A DNA stretch of 62,214 bases from Hydnum rufescens UP504 (taxonomy: Eukaryota; Basidiomycota; Agaricomycetes; Cantharellales; Hydnaceae), in the NCBI GenBank assembly GCA_014904985.1, contig MU129162.1, positions 1 through 62,214 of the forward strand, read 5' to 3'. How positions within the stretch are numbered: position 1 is the first letter of the stretch; every line of letters starts with the position of its first letter. Position numbers and translations under genes: made by a program. Under the pieces are notes generated by a model, which did not search any database, had not been told where the DNA came from, and saw only the letters and a list, made by a program, of their open reading frames with translations. Shown here one piece after another: positions 1 through 11,631 of the stretch.

Positions 1-1470
1 GATGCAGTAACCCCGAACCCCGATGGACATGAAGGTGAATGCCGGAATGATGCCAGCTTGTCAAAGAGCTGAGGGGGGTTTTTCATGGGGCCAGTGTCTC
101 AAAAATCCCCTGGCATGGGTCCATGGGCCCTAATATTCAGGAGGCCCCAGGGGCCATGGTAGGTTCTTAAGACATGTGGGGCCATGCGCCTATGGGTCTA
201 TTAGACATACTATTTTACCAGAAAAACACTACCTAATTAGATACGGAAATAGGGCTGCCTAAGGTGCGGGCATTCTCTACAGTAATACTATTATTATCCT
301 ATCTCGCAACCAGGGCTTCCGGCCAATCACAAAGACTCTTGGTCAGAGATAACCATGCACCGGGTCAGTTTTGAAATATAATAAATTCAGCATACATCGA
401 GGAAATGAGAGATGCTTGTCAGGGGGTTCAGATATTCCTGGAACACCCCAGGGTACGCTCATGAAAATAGGATGGATTGTGTGCCAGAATGGGCTGGAGT
501 AGCGGGCTATCAGGGATCGAGATTCAGTCACCAAATATAGTATACTGTAGACCCACTTTGGCCGCATACGTTGGAAGGATCGATTTCCTCACGACACTGA
601 GATGATCCTAGAAACCAGAATTGATGATGTGACTTATTGTGGATTGCTTATTATCACTACAATTATGTACAACACGCTCTTACATACTAGGAATCCATGG
701 GACAGGTGTTAATCGAGACGCAATATTCTCATTCTAAAATTAACCATCCCAAATTGGTAATTTTTCTTGGTGTTGTACAATTCAGCGGAAATCCCCATCC
801 TGGTTACGAGACTCCAGTATCTGTCCCGCTGGTTCCTCGTCAGCGCTCGGAGTCGGCGGCCGGGAGAGATGTCCTCCCATACGGCCAGGACGACAAACGC
901 AGGGGTGTTAAATTTGGTTCGGAATGAGATCCGGTTGTCGAATCTGCGTTTCGGGCCCCATGGTACTACCCATTTCTCATAAAGGAAAGTCTTCATAGTA
1001 CTGTATCCTCCTTCTCCACGTCATATGCAACTCCGTAGTGGGGGATCTCGGGGCTTGAGAAGTACGTCTCGGTGCTACCAAGCAACTGAGGAGCACCGCA
1101 TTTATTCCTTTTGTGATCGGTCTAATTCGGGGTCTATCGTAGACGTTCTGGCTGGTACGCATCAATTGCCAATTGACACTCATCGGCGAATGAGAACACT
1201 TCAACTACAGTACTGCATTGCGGCATGTGCTCAAAGCGGCGAGATTGGAATGCTCCCCTCGTCCTCAACGCCCCGATTCCCGTCTCGAGTTTCGCATTGG
1301 CCCGAAATGAGCCATCGTGCATCCCTTAATCTACAATGACCCCGGATTACAGTATTTGATGGAATGAATTGATGGTTCCCAATCGGCAGTTCTCGACGAA
1401 ATCGGCGGATACGATACTTATCGCTCGGAAGCCTAACTTTTGCCTTCACATACGAGGTTGGCAGGGTAGC
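1..1470. other. Gene-poor flank, nothing recognised
   Basis: No open frame here joins into a recognisable protein. Several 60-110 codon frames exist on both strands (for example minus strand 709-996), but none shows a family motif or a convincing exon chain. The sequence may be degenerate transposon or gene relics; I see no terminal repeats to prove it. Confidence 0.4.
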
Positions 1471-1472
1471 AG

Positions 1473-1479
1473 TATATAA
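1473..1479 (+). promoter_or_regulatory. TATA box of the AA14 LPMO gene
   Basis: The motif TATATAA lies about 77 bp before the ATG at 1556, a usual distance for a fungal core promoter. The pyrimidine-rich stretch that follows fits a transcription start region. Inferred from position only. Confidence 0.5.
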
Positions 1480-1555
1480 TGGGACACTCGTTCTCCAGAC
1501 AGTATCCTCCCCAGCTTTCGCATTCGATCTTTTCCCTTTCGCGTGTACATCCAAC

Positions 1556-2970
1556 ATGATTCCAATCCTCATTTTCGCCTTCCTTGGCTTAGCTGGGCCA
1601 AGTCAAGCCCACGTTGCTGCCTGGCATAAGGGAATGTATTGCCTAAACGTACGTTTTTCACTATATTGTCCTCGTAACACACGATGCGTACTAACGGACA
1701 ACTCAGGGTACATCACCGTCAGATGCTCAGAACCCCAATGAGCCAGTAAATCCTTTGTGGAACCTGCCCAAGTCCCAATGGTGGTGTGAGTCTGTGGTTC
1801 GTATCAATTGTTGCGAACTAATGCTGATTTATTTCCCCCTCTTAGTCCATCATGTTAATAATGTTGGGAAATCCCGTTTTTATCTTGACTGCGCCGACCT
1901 TGACAGTTGTCCCCCATTCAGTGCGACCAATTCCCTCCAGCCCCTGGGGATTTTCTGGAATTGTCAGTTTTTCATCCTTCAAATGTCAGGTATCATAACA
2001 CCGATCGATTCCTCTCAGACCCGCTGGAGGCACTTTCACTGTCGAACATGCTACGAATCGCGCGTACACCTCTCTGTCTTATGGGGGGCAATACACGTCC
2101 GATTGGCCGGACGGGGGTCATTATCCTGATGATTATTCGATGCCCAATAATGATTGCATTGTCACGCCCAATCGTTAGTAAAATCAGTTTCAGGTTTGAA
2201 TTTTTTATGCTGAACGTGGACATCTAGTTCATACTAAGAACCAGGCTGGTGCTGCGGGCACAGCCTTTGCCATTTCGTACACGGTGGGCCCATTTCGTCT
2301 CTTCTCTCATAATCGATCATTGTGGCCTTGTCTAAATCCGATTGTACAGAGCGATCTCACCCAGGTAACCGAGGACAACCTTGCTGTGTTTACTGTCCGC
2401 TACAAGTTGCGTCCAATATATCGGACATCTGTTTTCCCGCTCTGAATAAGTATTTTACAGCACACCGTGGAAGAGGATTGCCAGTTACGATGTGCCTGCT
2501 GACTTACCTCCGTGTCCTCCAGGCGGATGCATTTGTGCAGCTGGATGGTGCGAGCGCAATTTCATTCGCCATCGATGCATTTCCCTGGTAATCAAGTTCC
2601 TGACGCCGATTTCTCCGTTCCAGGGTGCCAAACGGCTGCGGGCAGCCCAACATGTACATGCTCCCGTACAGATGCATGGTCACCGGTTCAACAAGCAGGA
2701 AGACCGTTGCACCGGCGAAACCCCCCGTATGGTGTGAAGGGAATCTTTCGGCGTGCACCCAGGGGTCGAAGCAGATGGTCTACTGGAACCAGGCCGAGGG
2801 AAACAACATTGTTACTCCAGGTTACCAAGCCGACGGTGCAGAGAAAAGTCCTGGGTACAACATGAAGTTAGGTTTCCAAAATGGTTCGTGACGTACATGC
2901 TTCTTTAATTGCAGCAGGCGCTGAACTTTAAAATGATTTTATAGGCGCCCAGAATGATATATTCGCATAG
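1556..2970 (+). CDS. AA14 lytic polysaccharide monooxygenase, secreted, 10 exons
   Basis: Copper-dependent oxidase of the AA14 family, described for oxidative attack on xylan bound to cellulose; secreted. Residues 1-18 form a signal peptide ([18 protein letters not shown]) and cleavage leaves an N-terminal His ([14 protein letters not shown]), the first ligand of the copper histidine brace. Exons read as 1556-1648, 1707-1785, 1846-1862, 1922-1962, 2019-2173, 2228-2283, 2350-2405, 2461-2547, 2624-2883 and 2945-2970, all with GT-AG introns of 46-76 nt. Family blocks in order: [68 protein letters not shown] and a C-terminal GAQNDIFA. No carbohydrate-binding module or Ser/Thr linker follows, so it is a catalytic domain only. 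The frame is intact through every junction. It stands alone, with a TATA box 77 bp upstream. Confidence 0.93.
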
Positions 2971-3221
2971 GGAAAGCAGTAGTCACGGGGGTTCCTGCGT
3001 GCACACTCTGGATCTCCTCATGGTTCGTTTAGACACGTGCTTCGCGTCCTGCTTGTTCTCGTCCTGAAGGTGAACATGGATGGGTATTTATTATGCTATT
3101 ATGATAACAGAGCTTTTTCATCTCTGAATGTATTTGTACCTCACTGGGAGAGCAAAATATTGGTTCCTGTGTCATGTGATTCTGCACCCCATGGTGAATG
3201 TATTTTCACAATCAACTACGA

Positions 3222-3308
3222 CATCAGCAAATTTAGATCAGTTCTGCTTCGGAGGCGCCGAGGTGTTCGAGGTGTTCGAAGCCAGACTTCGAAGGCTCCG
3301 AAGGACAA
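3222..3308 (+). repeat. TTCGAA-rich direct repeat, copy 1
   Basis: About 87 bp starting CATCAGCAA, then GATCAGTT and TGCTTCGGAGG, then a run of TTCGAGG/TTCGAAG steps ending in GGACAA. It aligns with 4174-4264 in the same orientation with small indels. CTTCGGAG near its start is the inverse of CTCCGAAG near its end, so the unit can fold on itself. Confidence 0.6.
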
Positions 3309-4173
3309 TTGATTTCACTAATTGCCACTCGGCGTCAATATGTTCCGGGACCGGGGCCGAGACATGGATTTAAATAGGTTCAAAATGCGTAATTTCCAAA
3401 TTGGCTCATGCCCGCTGCTGGACCGAAGTCTTCGACTCGTGATTCTCCTGCGAATGGTTATAATTTCGGGCATGAATGGAACCCCAATTCCATATCCGCC
3501 CATTTTGCAGCTGGGAAATGTTCTTGCACTACAACTCGCTATGATCACCATCAGGGGCGTTCAAGAGATGGTAATGTATGTAAGGGAGGGTGCGTCAATA
3601 AAATCCTGTTTAGAAGAGCACACGAAAACAGAAGCCCGCCACCCGATCGGTTCCCCCCTGGGGGCGCGGTATCGCCCCACGATACCGCCTACGGCGATAA
3701 CGTAGCACCCCCCACCACGCAAAGAAAGGAAGATGCCATTATGTATATATTAGTGCCTTGGACACTGGACTCTATCGCTATGACGAAATTGGTGCAAAAA
3801 CGTAACATGGAGAACAACGCGACTGATTCAGTGCCGACCCCTATTGCGTAATTGCCGGTTCGGGAAATGCCGGAATTGCAAAGCGCTCGCCCCTGTGCCC
3901 TGTCCGGCCGTTTCCAACACAACTTTCTGCATACCTGAGACCCTGAGACATGGAACTGTGAACATTTACCCTGGAAGTAGACATAAGAGAATTTATTTTC
4001 GGCATCTTTGCTTGCAACCGATTACACTGTTATACGCCATTGCGCGATGCAAAGAATTGTACAAAACAACGTCGGGAGATGAAGAACAAGCTAAATAGTC
4101 TAGTATTTTGAGGACGGCCAAGTTAAAGGCTGAGTCCGGCAACACGAACAGAACTGTCCCTTTAGGGCCGGCC

Positions 4174-4264
4174 CATCAGCAAGATCAGTTGTGCTTCGGA
4201 GGCTCGGAGGTCTTCGAAGTACCGGAAGCTGGACGTCGAAGACTTCGAAACCTCTGAAGAACAA
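4174..4264 (+). repeat. TTCGAA-rich direct repeat, copy 2
   Basis: Diverged second copy of the 3222-3308 sequence: same CATCAGCAA, GATCAGTT and TGCTTCGGAGG opening and the same alternating TTCGAAG core, ending GAAGAACAA. Spacing between the copies is about 950 bp. They could be the ends of a decayed mobile element or dispersed copies of a small foldback repeat. Confidence 0.6.
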
Positions 4265-4921
4265 ACATTTTTTTGATGTAGTTCTTCATCATTGTTTCCC
4301 CCAGTGTTTTTATGGACTTCCCTAGACTTCCAGTGAGGGACACAAGACACGCGCGATATTCAGAAGGGTGGTTTACCCTTAAGGCAGGGATGAATTCAAT
4401 GGGCAGGAAAGAATGCAAGGAACCAACATGGAATGGGCAAGCCTCCGAAGTATCGAATGCAGTATTGATCTCACAAGCCCAAGGGTACCCCCGCTCGTGT
4501 GGTGTTCCATTTTTGGATGTTGTATAGACAGTATTGCATTCAGGTAAATATAGAACCTCCCGGGGAGTCCGGTAATAAACGTGGCAGCCGCACGGAAGCA
4601 ACGTGGAGTAGGCAGATTATGACGCCTATTTGATAGGCTGGTATTAACTAGAATCTAATAGCGACCTATTATTGAGTTGAACAGGCCCAGTGCCGTGCAA
4701 AGGCACAGATAAGGCACATTATTGATTGGGCCAGGAAGTAGTTTGGTGTCTCGTGCGATTTTCTATGCAAAAGACTAAGCAATTAGGGTGTCGAAACACA
4801 TATAAAATTAGAGGGGAAAAAATTAGGCAAAGAGGCAGGAAATGCAATCATACAGGGGAGCCAGTCAGAACGCTGGAATCTGCACGATGATTAGATAATA
4901 TTCAGGGTGGATGTGATAACC

Positions 4922-4943
4922 GTGGTATGATATATCATACCAC
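4922..4943. repeat. Perfect 22-bp palindrome
   Basis: GTGGTATGATA followed directly by its exact inverse complement TATCATACCAC, with no loop. It lies in AT-rich sequence with no adjoining gene, so a regulatory role cannot be assigned. Confidence 0.85.
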
Positions 4944-5100
4944 CCCATACATGAAATTTCTCTGGTACGCCCAGTTTTGATGTATGTATGCCACAATATC
5001 GGCCGCTGAACATTTTATAAAGTCTAGACAATATGTGCTGTTGTAATATATACAGCTACTCCCTACAAATGTAACTGTAACAAACCAGCTGTTCGTTGTA

Positions 5101-7255
5101 GTCGGTGGAGTCACAGGTCGTGGTAGTACCTGTGTTCAAGAAACACCTTCCTTTGAAACTCCCATTTCCATCGTGCCTGAAAAACTCCCAATTTCCATTG
5201 CTCCGCTTGTAAGAATCCAACTGGTGGACCAGTTTCCTGCCCAGTCGTCAGGTCACATGCACTTTTTTTTCCAAGAAACAGCCAAAAAGTCAAAAAGTGC
5301 CGAGTGTCCCGATGACTGGCACAGCTTGTGTTGTGGTTCATTTGGGTTGTTCTGTTAGGACCGTCGTAATAGATTTGCTCAAGCAGGTTTTGACATCCTG
5401 AGAACCTATAGTACTTTCTCAATAACCTATGGTCCCCCAAATGGTGTAGCTCAACTTGTTGGAGAAATCAACCTTCGTCGCATACGCAGATCGCCGTCAT
5501 TAACATGCTATTCATGAGACTGCTATTCTCTCTCTCGGCCAAGCTTCACAGTTATTACGTTTGAGTCCATCCGATCCTTCCCGTTGGTAGTAGCCGTTAG
5601 GTTTTGGGAACCTATCCTTGTAACAAATGCGGTGCAGGATCCACCTGTATTAAGTCCACACGACATCCGTGATATAGAAGAAATGTTAGTTGTTGTTCTT
5701 CCAAGAGGCCTTGACTTCGGGCCCTCCCTCCTGGCCACTCTGTTGCAGCGACTTCGCTAATTACTTCTCTTCCCACTCCAAAAATGCTCCTCACTACTGC
5801 TGAATATTATCAAACAGAAAGACAGATCTGGGCTTGGCGCCGCTCTCGAAAAGCGATACAGTAGAGAATGCCGCGGAGTTGAACAGTACTAGCTTTTGGA
5901 GCTTTTCATAGCGAGCAATTCTCGGGATCGGAACCGCACTTCCAGCGCGCCCATCTAGGAGCCCAATTTCCGGGAATTTTGAACTTGAACCTGAGACCTT
6001 CGGTTGCCATTCTGCTTTACCATAACTTTTAGGGTCCTCCTGCCTTACATTGTATTATTATGGGTGGATATCGACCATGGCATCAAAGGATACCGTATGG
6101 TCAGCTGGGGTTAGATCCCTCTTCATAGTGGCGCAAAGCCTTCCTACACCAGGATCAGTTTTCGGCTTTCCTGGGAACGTGGTACTATTCGCCTGGTGTG
6201 GCCTCAAGGGACTCGGGTGAATCGCGAGATTCCACATCCGGGTTCGACCGATCACACCGGATCATCAAACTGTCGCCGAGTCAAGTTTTTCTCGAACAAA
6301 GCCAAGAGGCAGCACGAGGCTGTGGAAGAAAGGCCGCCATTTCCGTGCTAACCAACAAGGTCGTCCATTTCCTGTGGGACACGCGGATTGATGACGGATC
6401 ATTTCTCCGATATACTGGACAGACACGGTCTAGCCTGGGGCATTCGATCCCATTCGTCCCTAGTAAGGGATATCTTTGGTACCTGACCAAGCCCGGCTCT
6501 TCCCGGGGCAAGGTCCCAAGTGGCCAGCTGTTTAACTTGGGAGTGATAGATCTTCGAACTTTCTTGACGCCTGTCTAGCTAGTATCCTTCGGACATGGGA
6601 TATCGGGACGTGAGGGGACTTGTTAGCACCTGTTCATTCGTTTTGGCATCCACCTGACGATGCCTATTCTGGTGAGGTTCTGGGTCTGGCGGATCTGGCC
6701 TCACCCTCAAGTGTGAGAATCTTCGGATTGACGGTCCTTCGGTAAATGAACGTCATGTCTCGTGTTGCAGTGCTCCGGTGCGTGTGATGGGGGTCCGGCT
6801 GTGTATTCGAGCCGCACGTTCTGAAGTTCCGCAGCCATACCTGCAGTCTTGAGTTTTTGCCAAGAACACCATATTACCTCAAGTGAAACCAGGAACGTCG
6901 CGATGGATCTCGAGATGTAGGCTACATCACTTTCTACGTAAGGCCTGGTGATAGAGACGGGCGAGTATGGCGTGTTTGTAGGGTCTCCCAACACCACACA
7001 GGGAAATCTCACAGTAGGCAGGATTATGATCTGAGCTTTAGATATTCGGTAATCTTTCCGCGGTATTTCAAAGTCAGGGTTGGCACTCAGGCTGGTTGGA
7101 TAGGCACGACGAGGCACAGCCGGGCTTACTGTCCCATTTCGGCCATAGGATAAGGAAATCTATTTTTAGAAATCTCGATCTTAGGTTCGGAGCGCGTTTC
7201 CGGGAGGTCACTCGCTGTGGTGCGTGACGAAATAGTGGAGCCGACCAATGCAATG
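5101..7255. other. Degenerate region with unassigned open segments
   Basis: Open plus-strand stretches at 5101-5358, 5360-5520, 5545-5757 and 6198-6578, and a minus-strand stretch at 6707-7117, read like coding fragments with mixed composition. I could not join them by plausible introns or match them to a family. Likely one or two decayed genes, or lineage-specific genes with unrecognised exons. Confidence 0.35.
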
Positions 7256-7262
7256 CCCCTTG

Positions 7263-7270
7263 TATATAAA
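7263..7270 (+). promoter_or_regulatory. TATA box of the transporter gene
   Basis: TATATAAA lies 93 bp before the ATG at 7356 and in front of the first exon of the membrane transporter gene. Position-based inference. Confidence 0.5.
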
Positions 7271-7355
7271 GAGGCGGAGCATCTCCCTATATCCCGAACT
7301 CTTCAGTCCTCGTAGTACAGCTTCTTGTCCCCTTGGCCTTCGTCTTGTTCCGCGA

Positions 7356-10300
7356 ATGGTCTCTTTCCTATCCACCACCACACCTTGCATGGTGTCCTTT
7401 AAATTCGAGCCTTTCCTGGATGTTCTCAAGAAGGAATCTTCAAGACATGTTCTGGCGAGGCTTGTGTCTATCACAACATGTGCTTCTTTGGTCACAGCTA
7501 TGTGGATCTACGACAGGTCGCTCGCGGGGCAATACGCCTTTTTAGCCCTGACCTACAGAGAATTGGCCTTTCCGCCGGGACCAAGTCTTGGAACACATAT
7601 CGAAACCTCAAGTTGCGTTATATTTGTTCCCTCCTTGACATCGAACTAAATCTGGAACGATGAAGTTGTTAATTTTATCGCAATTTCCCTTGCCATCATT
7701 CATTCCTATCTAGGGAGACTTTGGGCTGCATCCATTACCCGTCACCTATGGTCCACTTTCCCCAGCTTCACGCGCGATCCCGGCTACATTTCTGGTAGCA
7801 ATGGCTCTGGCAGGTGGATCACGTTATTGTGATAAAGTGCGAGTGGAATATTCTTACATGTTTGTTACCCCAAGCCGGCGCTGTGAAGAGTGCATTTCCT
7901 AGGCTCGCCCAGGCGTGTCGAATGGCGTGCATCACCGCAGTCTTCTTGCTCACACAAGGGGTAGGAGACTCACAGGTGCCGTGCCTCTTCTATTTCCATC
8001 CCATCTTCACAGCATGTAATTACTCTTCACTTTTACTAGGTACCCTTTACTGTGTGCACGGATTTCCTGGTTGTATCTATCACCGCAGCGCTGTACCTCT
8101 CTGTTGGGGACTGCACTGTTCCTTCGGCGATCATCCCAATCGTATCCGCATCAACTTGTTCACTCTTTGGCACACTTGCGAGAACAGATTGTTTTGAGTG
8201 TTGACGTGGCGTTTCGGTTGCACCCTGCGAGCTCCGAGAAGCCATTACCACTCCTTAATGCGCCTTCACTTGTTCCAATTACTCAGCTACACAGAGCTTA
8301 TATCCACGCATTCTTCGAACTCAGATACAGTCGGTTGCATATCAAGGAGCTTCATGCTTTCGTCGATCTCATAGAGCGATTGCGCTCGGAATTCTCCTGT
8401 GTGTCATTGTGTCGGCGTGTTATTCACTTGCTCAACGATCTCATAGGGGGATCCACTATACCGACACATCTTAGAACCTCAAGGGTATCCCACCTGTATT
8501 CTGCATTCAAGGAACCCTCGGTCATTATGACCGACGCGCTCTGCGATGCGCTACAGCTATTAGAGTACACGATCAGTTACACCTTTGACGTTCCCCTTGC
8601 GGATCCACCCTTGAAAGATCCGCCTGATTCGCTTTCTTACACCAAACACCAGAAAGCTATATCTGAAGCCATGAGGCTGTTAAAGCTTCAGCTTGGAATG
8701 GTGCATGCTTCTCTAGACCGAACTCGCAGTGACGTAGCTCCTCCGGACAGCCATTCAGCTGTGGATTTTTCCAAGGAGGTGGGTGCATCATCCGTGGAGG
8801 GCACGAGCCTTCAATTTATACCGTCTACCGCGTTAGGTATTTGCCATATCTCTCTTCACCATATCGTTGCTCCAAGTTAGTCTTTCGTCTCGCCCAATTT
8901 CCTGCTCAGCGATGGCACTGATGACTCAGATTGCGAGTGACCTGATTGCGGCTCTTAAATTAGCGCAATCAATAGCCGAAAAATTTCAATCTCGAAAACG
9001 ACGGCGCCTTTGGTTGCCGAAGCTTACCAAGGCTTGGTTCAGTTCGAGAAATCCCACGCCTAATTGGGACAGTATGGACCATGATGCTGATGAATTTGGC
9101 GAGTTTCAAGCACCCTTCTCAAACATAACATCCAAGTGCCTTACGCCGTGTATTGTGCATGCTCCAGATCGCGATTATTCTGATGGCCCTTATCCTTCGG
9201 AGCAGCGTAAGGACATTGTCGAGGAGGAGGTAGAGGAAACATCATTGGACCCAAATATTAAGAAGAAAATAGTCCCCATTCACTCATACAGGGATATTAG
9301 GCGATACCTAAAGGGCGCTTGGGCCTCCGTTCTTGAACCTCGGATTCGGTTTTCAAAGTCACTACATTCCTTGAGACACTCTCCGCATCCCCGCTATGCT
9401 TTCAAGAATGCGTTTGGTGTGGCACTTCTCAGTCTACCCGCATTTCTACCCTCGGGTGGGCGGCACTGAATGCTTCTAATATTTCTCACTGGCGCTTACG
9501 TTCGTTTCGAAGTTTAGAGAATTATTGGTTCACGGATTTTTATGCCCACTGGGTCAGTTGCGGTGATCGTCCAATCTTTCGGTTGATGACTGATGGTGGC
9601 TGTATATACAGACAATCGCCACCTACGTATTTGTCCTGGAGACGAACACAGGGGCAACAATCCGTACGGGGGCTTTGCGCTTAATAGGCACCTTCTGCGG
9701 TGTAATATTTGCATATGTGGTATGCAGTGTACCTACCTGGTCATGGCAGTGAAATTCTCTCATATTCCTCATATTCCTGTGCGTCAGGCTTGGGTGATAT
9801 CCAACCACAATCCTATCGGGATCGTTATCATGATAATTGTGTGGCCCTTTTTGATGATATATCTTGATTCTGACGCTCATTACGACGGTGTAACTGTCTA
9901 GTTATCTGACCTTCCAATCTCGTGGCTTATCCTAAGGACACATTTCGCTCCTATCGGAGTCGTTGCCTCGGTTACGATCCCACCTGTACTGTATACAAAT
10001 TTCCAACGAGTTGCGCGGAGGCCCAACATCCGTGGGTATTCCCGTTGCGGGGGCGAAAATCAAACGGTCTAAAATATTTCTATCCTCCAGTCCTGGCAGT
10101 AAATCGTGGCTGTGCAATTGCCCTTGGAATCATTGCTGCTGTGTAGGTGAATTTTCCGCGTCAAGTTTCTCGAAGAGGCTGACATTGGTAAACATCAGAT
10201 TGATGAATCATTTTGTATTCCCGCGACATTGTCGACTTATATTTCTCTCCCGAACGTCAAAGATCCTGGGAAAATTCAATGAACTATATACATCACACTC

Positions 10301-11287
10301 TAGGTTTGCGTCTCCGTCTCTATCTTCCACAGAAGCACATTACTCAAAATTTCACTAGACAACTCATCAACGGCGCATCATCAACATCTCCCGACGAGCG
10401 ACGCGTGATGAAACTTGAAGACGATATCCGTGCGTCATTGGATCGAGCGGATATGTTGATTGACATGATGCATTTGGAGATCTGTATCCTTCCTGTACGC
10501 CCTTCGTGTCGGGTGGACATGGTTTTCTCTGAGTTACTTTATTCTAGAAACCGCTCAAAAGTTATCGATCCATCATTCAACTTCTTCAACGGTGCTTGGT
10601 CCTTCTTGTTGGACTTCGTCGAATTCGTGAACACATTCCGAAAAAGGAGACTGTATGGAATGTTATGACATACCGAAAAGATTTGGTGAGCGCCCCTGAT
10701 TTTGGATGCCCATAAAGGCCATGCATTCGACCTTTTTTGTTAATAGATATCTTGTATCTGTATTCTCTATTCGCCTGCGAGGCCATTTTCGTACTGGCGA
10801 AAGTGTCCCACAGTTCCTACCATCGCCCCAACACGCTCTACGAGCGTTAGAATTCGGGAAAGCCGCGGCGTTGCACTTGGGTGCCGAGGCGACGACTAGC
10901 CCTTCAGTTGGTATGCGAGGTCGTAAATCACTCTCAACATCTTTTGCTCTCGGTGCGTTTCCGTAATTGATATTTCAATCTCTCAATACAGCCACCAATT
11001 ATATTGATCTTTATTTCTTTCCCTCAACAGCGGAAAATGCACTAATGGAGGAGTTGGTGTCGTGTCTCGATCGCCTCCTCGATATCACCCGCAAGCTTTA
11101 TGGGACTGTATCTTGGGCAGTGGATGCTGGATTAGAAAAGAAGTGGGACTATGAGATGGTCTCTTCTTCACCCTCCACGCCTATATTACGGGAGGGACCA
11201 ATGATTGCCTGGTCAGGCCCGGGTACACCTTCAGCAACTCCCGCAGCACGTCTTAGCCCCGCCCCATCGCTACGATACTGGGTATGA
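7356..11287 (+). CDS. BRE4/aromatic-acid-exporter-like membrane protein (DUF2422-FUSC-DUF2421), one frame break
   Basis: Large multi-exon membrane protein resembling fungal proteins with an N-terminal ER-transporter six-helix domain (PF10337), a fusaric-acid-resistance-like helix bundle (PF13515) and a BRE4 C-terminal domain (PF10334). Supporting blocks: exon 1 with MWIYDRSLAGQYAFLALTY (a membrane segment ending in the typical first-helix motif), FPRLAQACRMACITAVF at about 7887-7937, soluble helices at 8200-8800, RRYLKGAWASVLEPRIRF at 9300-9355, then ALRLIGTFCGVIFAYV at about 9670-9715, which matches the second helix bundle. Later exons at 10213-10480 and 10990-11287 are cytosolic helices and a Ser/Pro-rich tail. 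Substrate unknown. A reading-frame jump occurs at the GGGG run 8106-8109: the frames before and after join only if one G is surplus. Exon borders are not fully resolved. Confidence 0.72.
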
Positions 11288-11631
11288 AGTTCGATCTTTA
11301 GACGTATAGTACAGTGACATGGAAAATATCGAAAAAAAAACCACACATCCTAACACACGAGCATCTGAGTACACCACCCCACATCAACTGGGAGAAGGGA
11401 GCCTTTCCTACTCCATCGACAGTGGAGGCCTGCCATCACATCGAGTCGAACGTCCACACCACACCAATCACAGAGACCTACGAAGCGCATACGGCCGTAT
11501 CTTGCAGCGTTACTGAATGCAAGACACCCATGTTGTGGATAGAACGCGGCCAATTTGCCCAAACGATCCATTCATTCTAGTGATCATGCGGATACTTGCT
11601 GATCGACGAGTGAAGCAACGTACGCCCAGCG
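11288..11631. other. Intergenic, between convergent genes
   Basis: Both flanking genes end here. The strand contains an A-rich run at 11332-11341. No further gene is seen; this is probably the two 3' untranslated regions. Confidence 0.5.

Larger units (their letters stand above)
2971..5100. other. 3' flank and degenerate intergenic sequence
   Basis: The start is the 3' flank of the AA14 gene. Plus-strand frames around 3410-3620 (a Cys/Gly-rich reading containing GKCSCTTTRYDHHQG) and 3844-3960 (several Cys) look like pieces of a small secreted protein, but no start, signal peptide or splice chain could be built. Two related TTCGAA-rich repeats and a palindrome (listed separately) lie here. 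No family recognised. Confidence 0.4.

Noticed and set aside
3408..3620. ADAM-like metalloprotease because of NGYNFGHEWNPN
   Set aside because: The zinc motif HExxH is absent and the surrounding frame is not supported by splice sites.
5101..5757. A complete protease or oxidase gene
   Set aside because: Open segments exist, but no catalytic motif, start codon or consistent splice phases were found.
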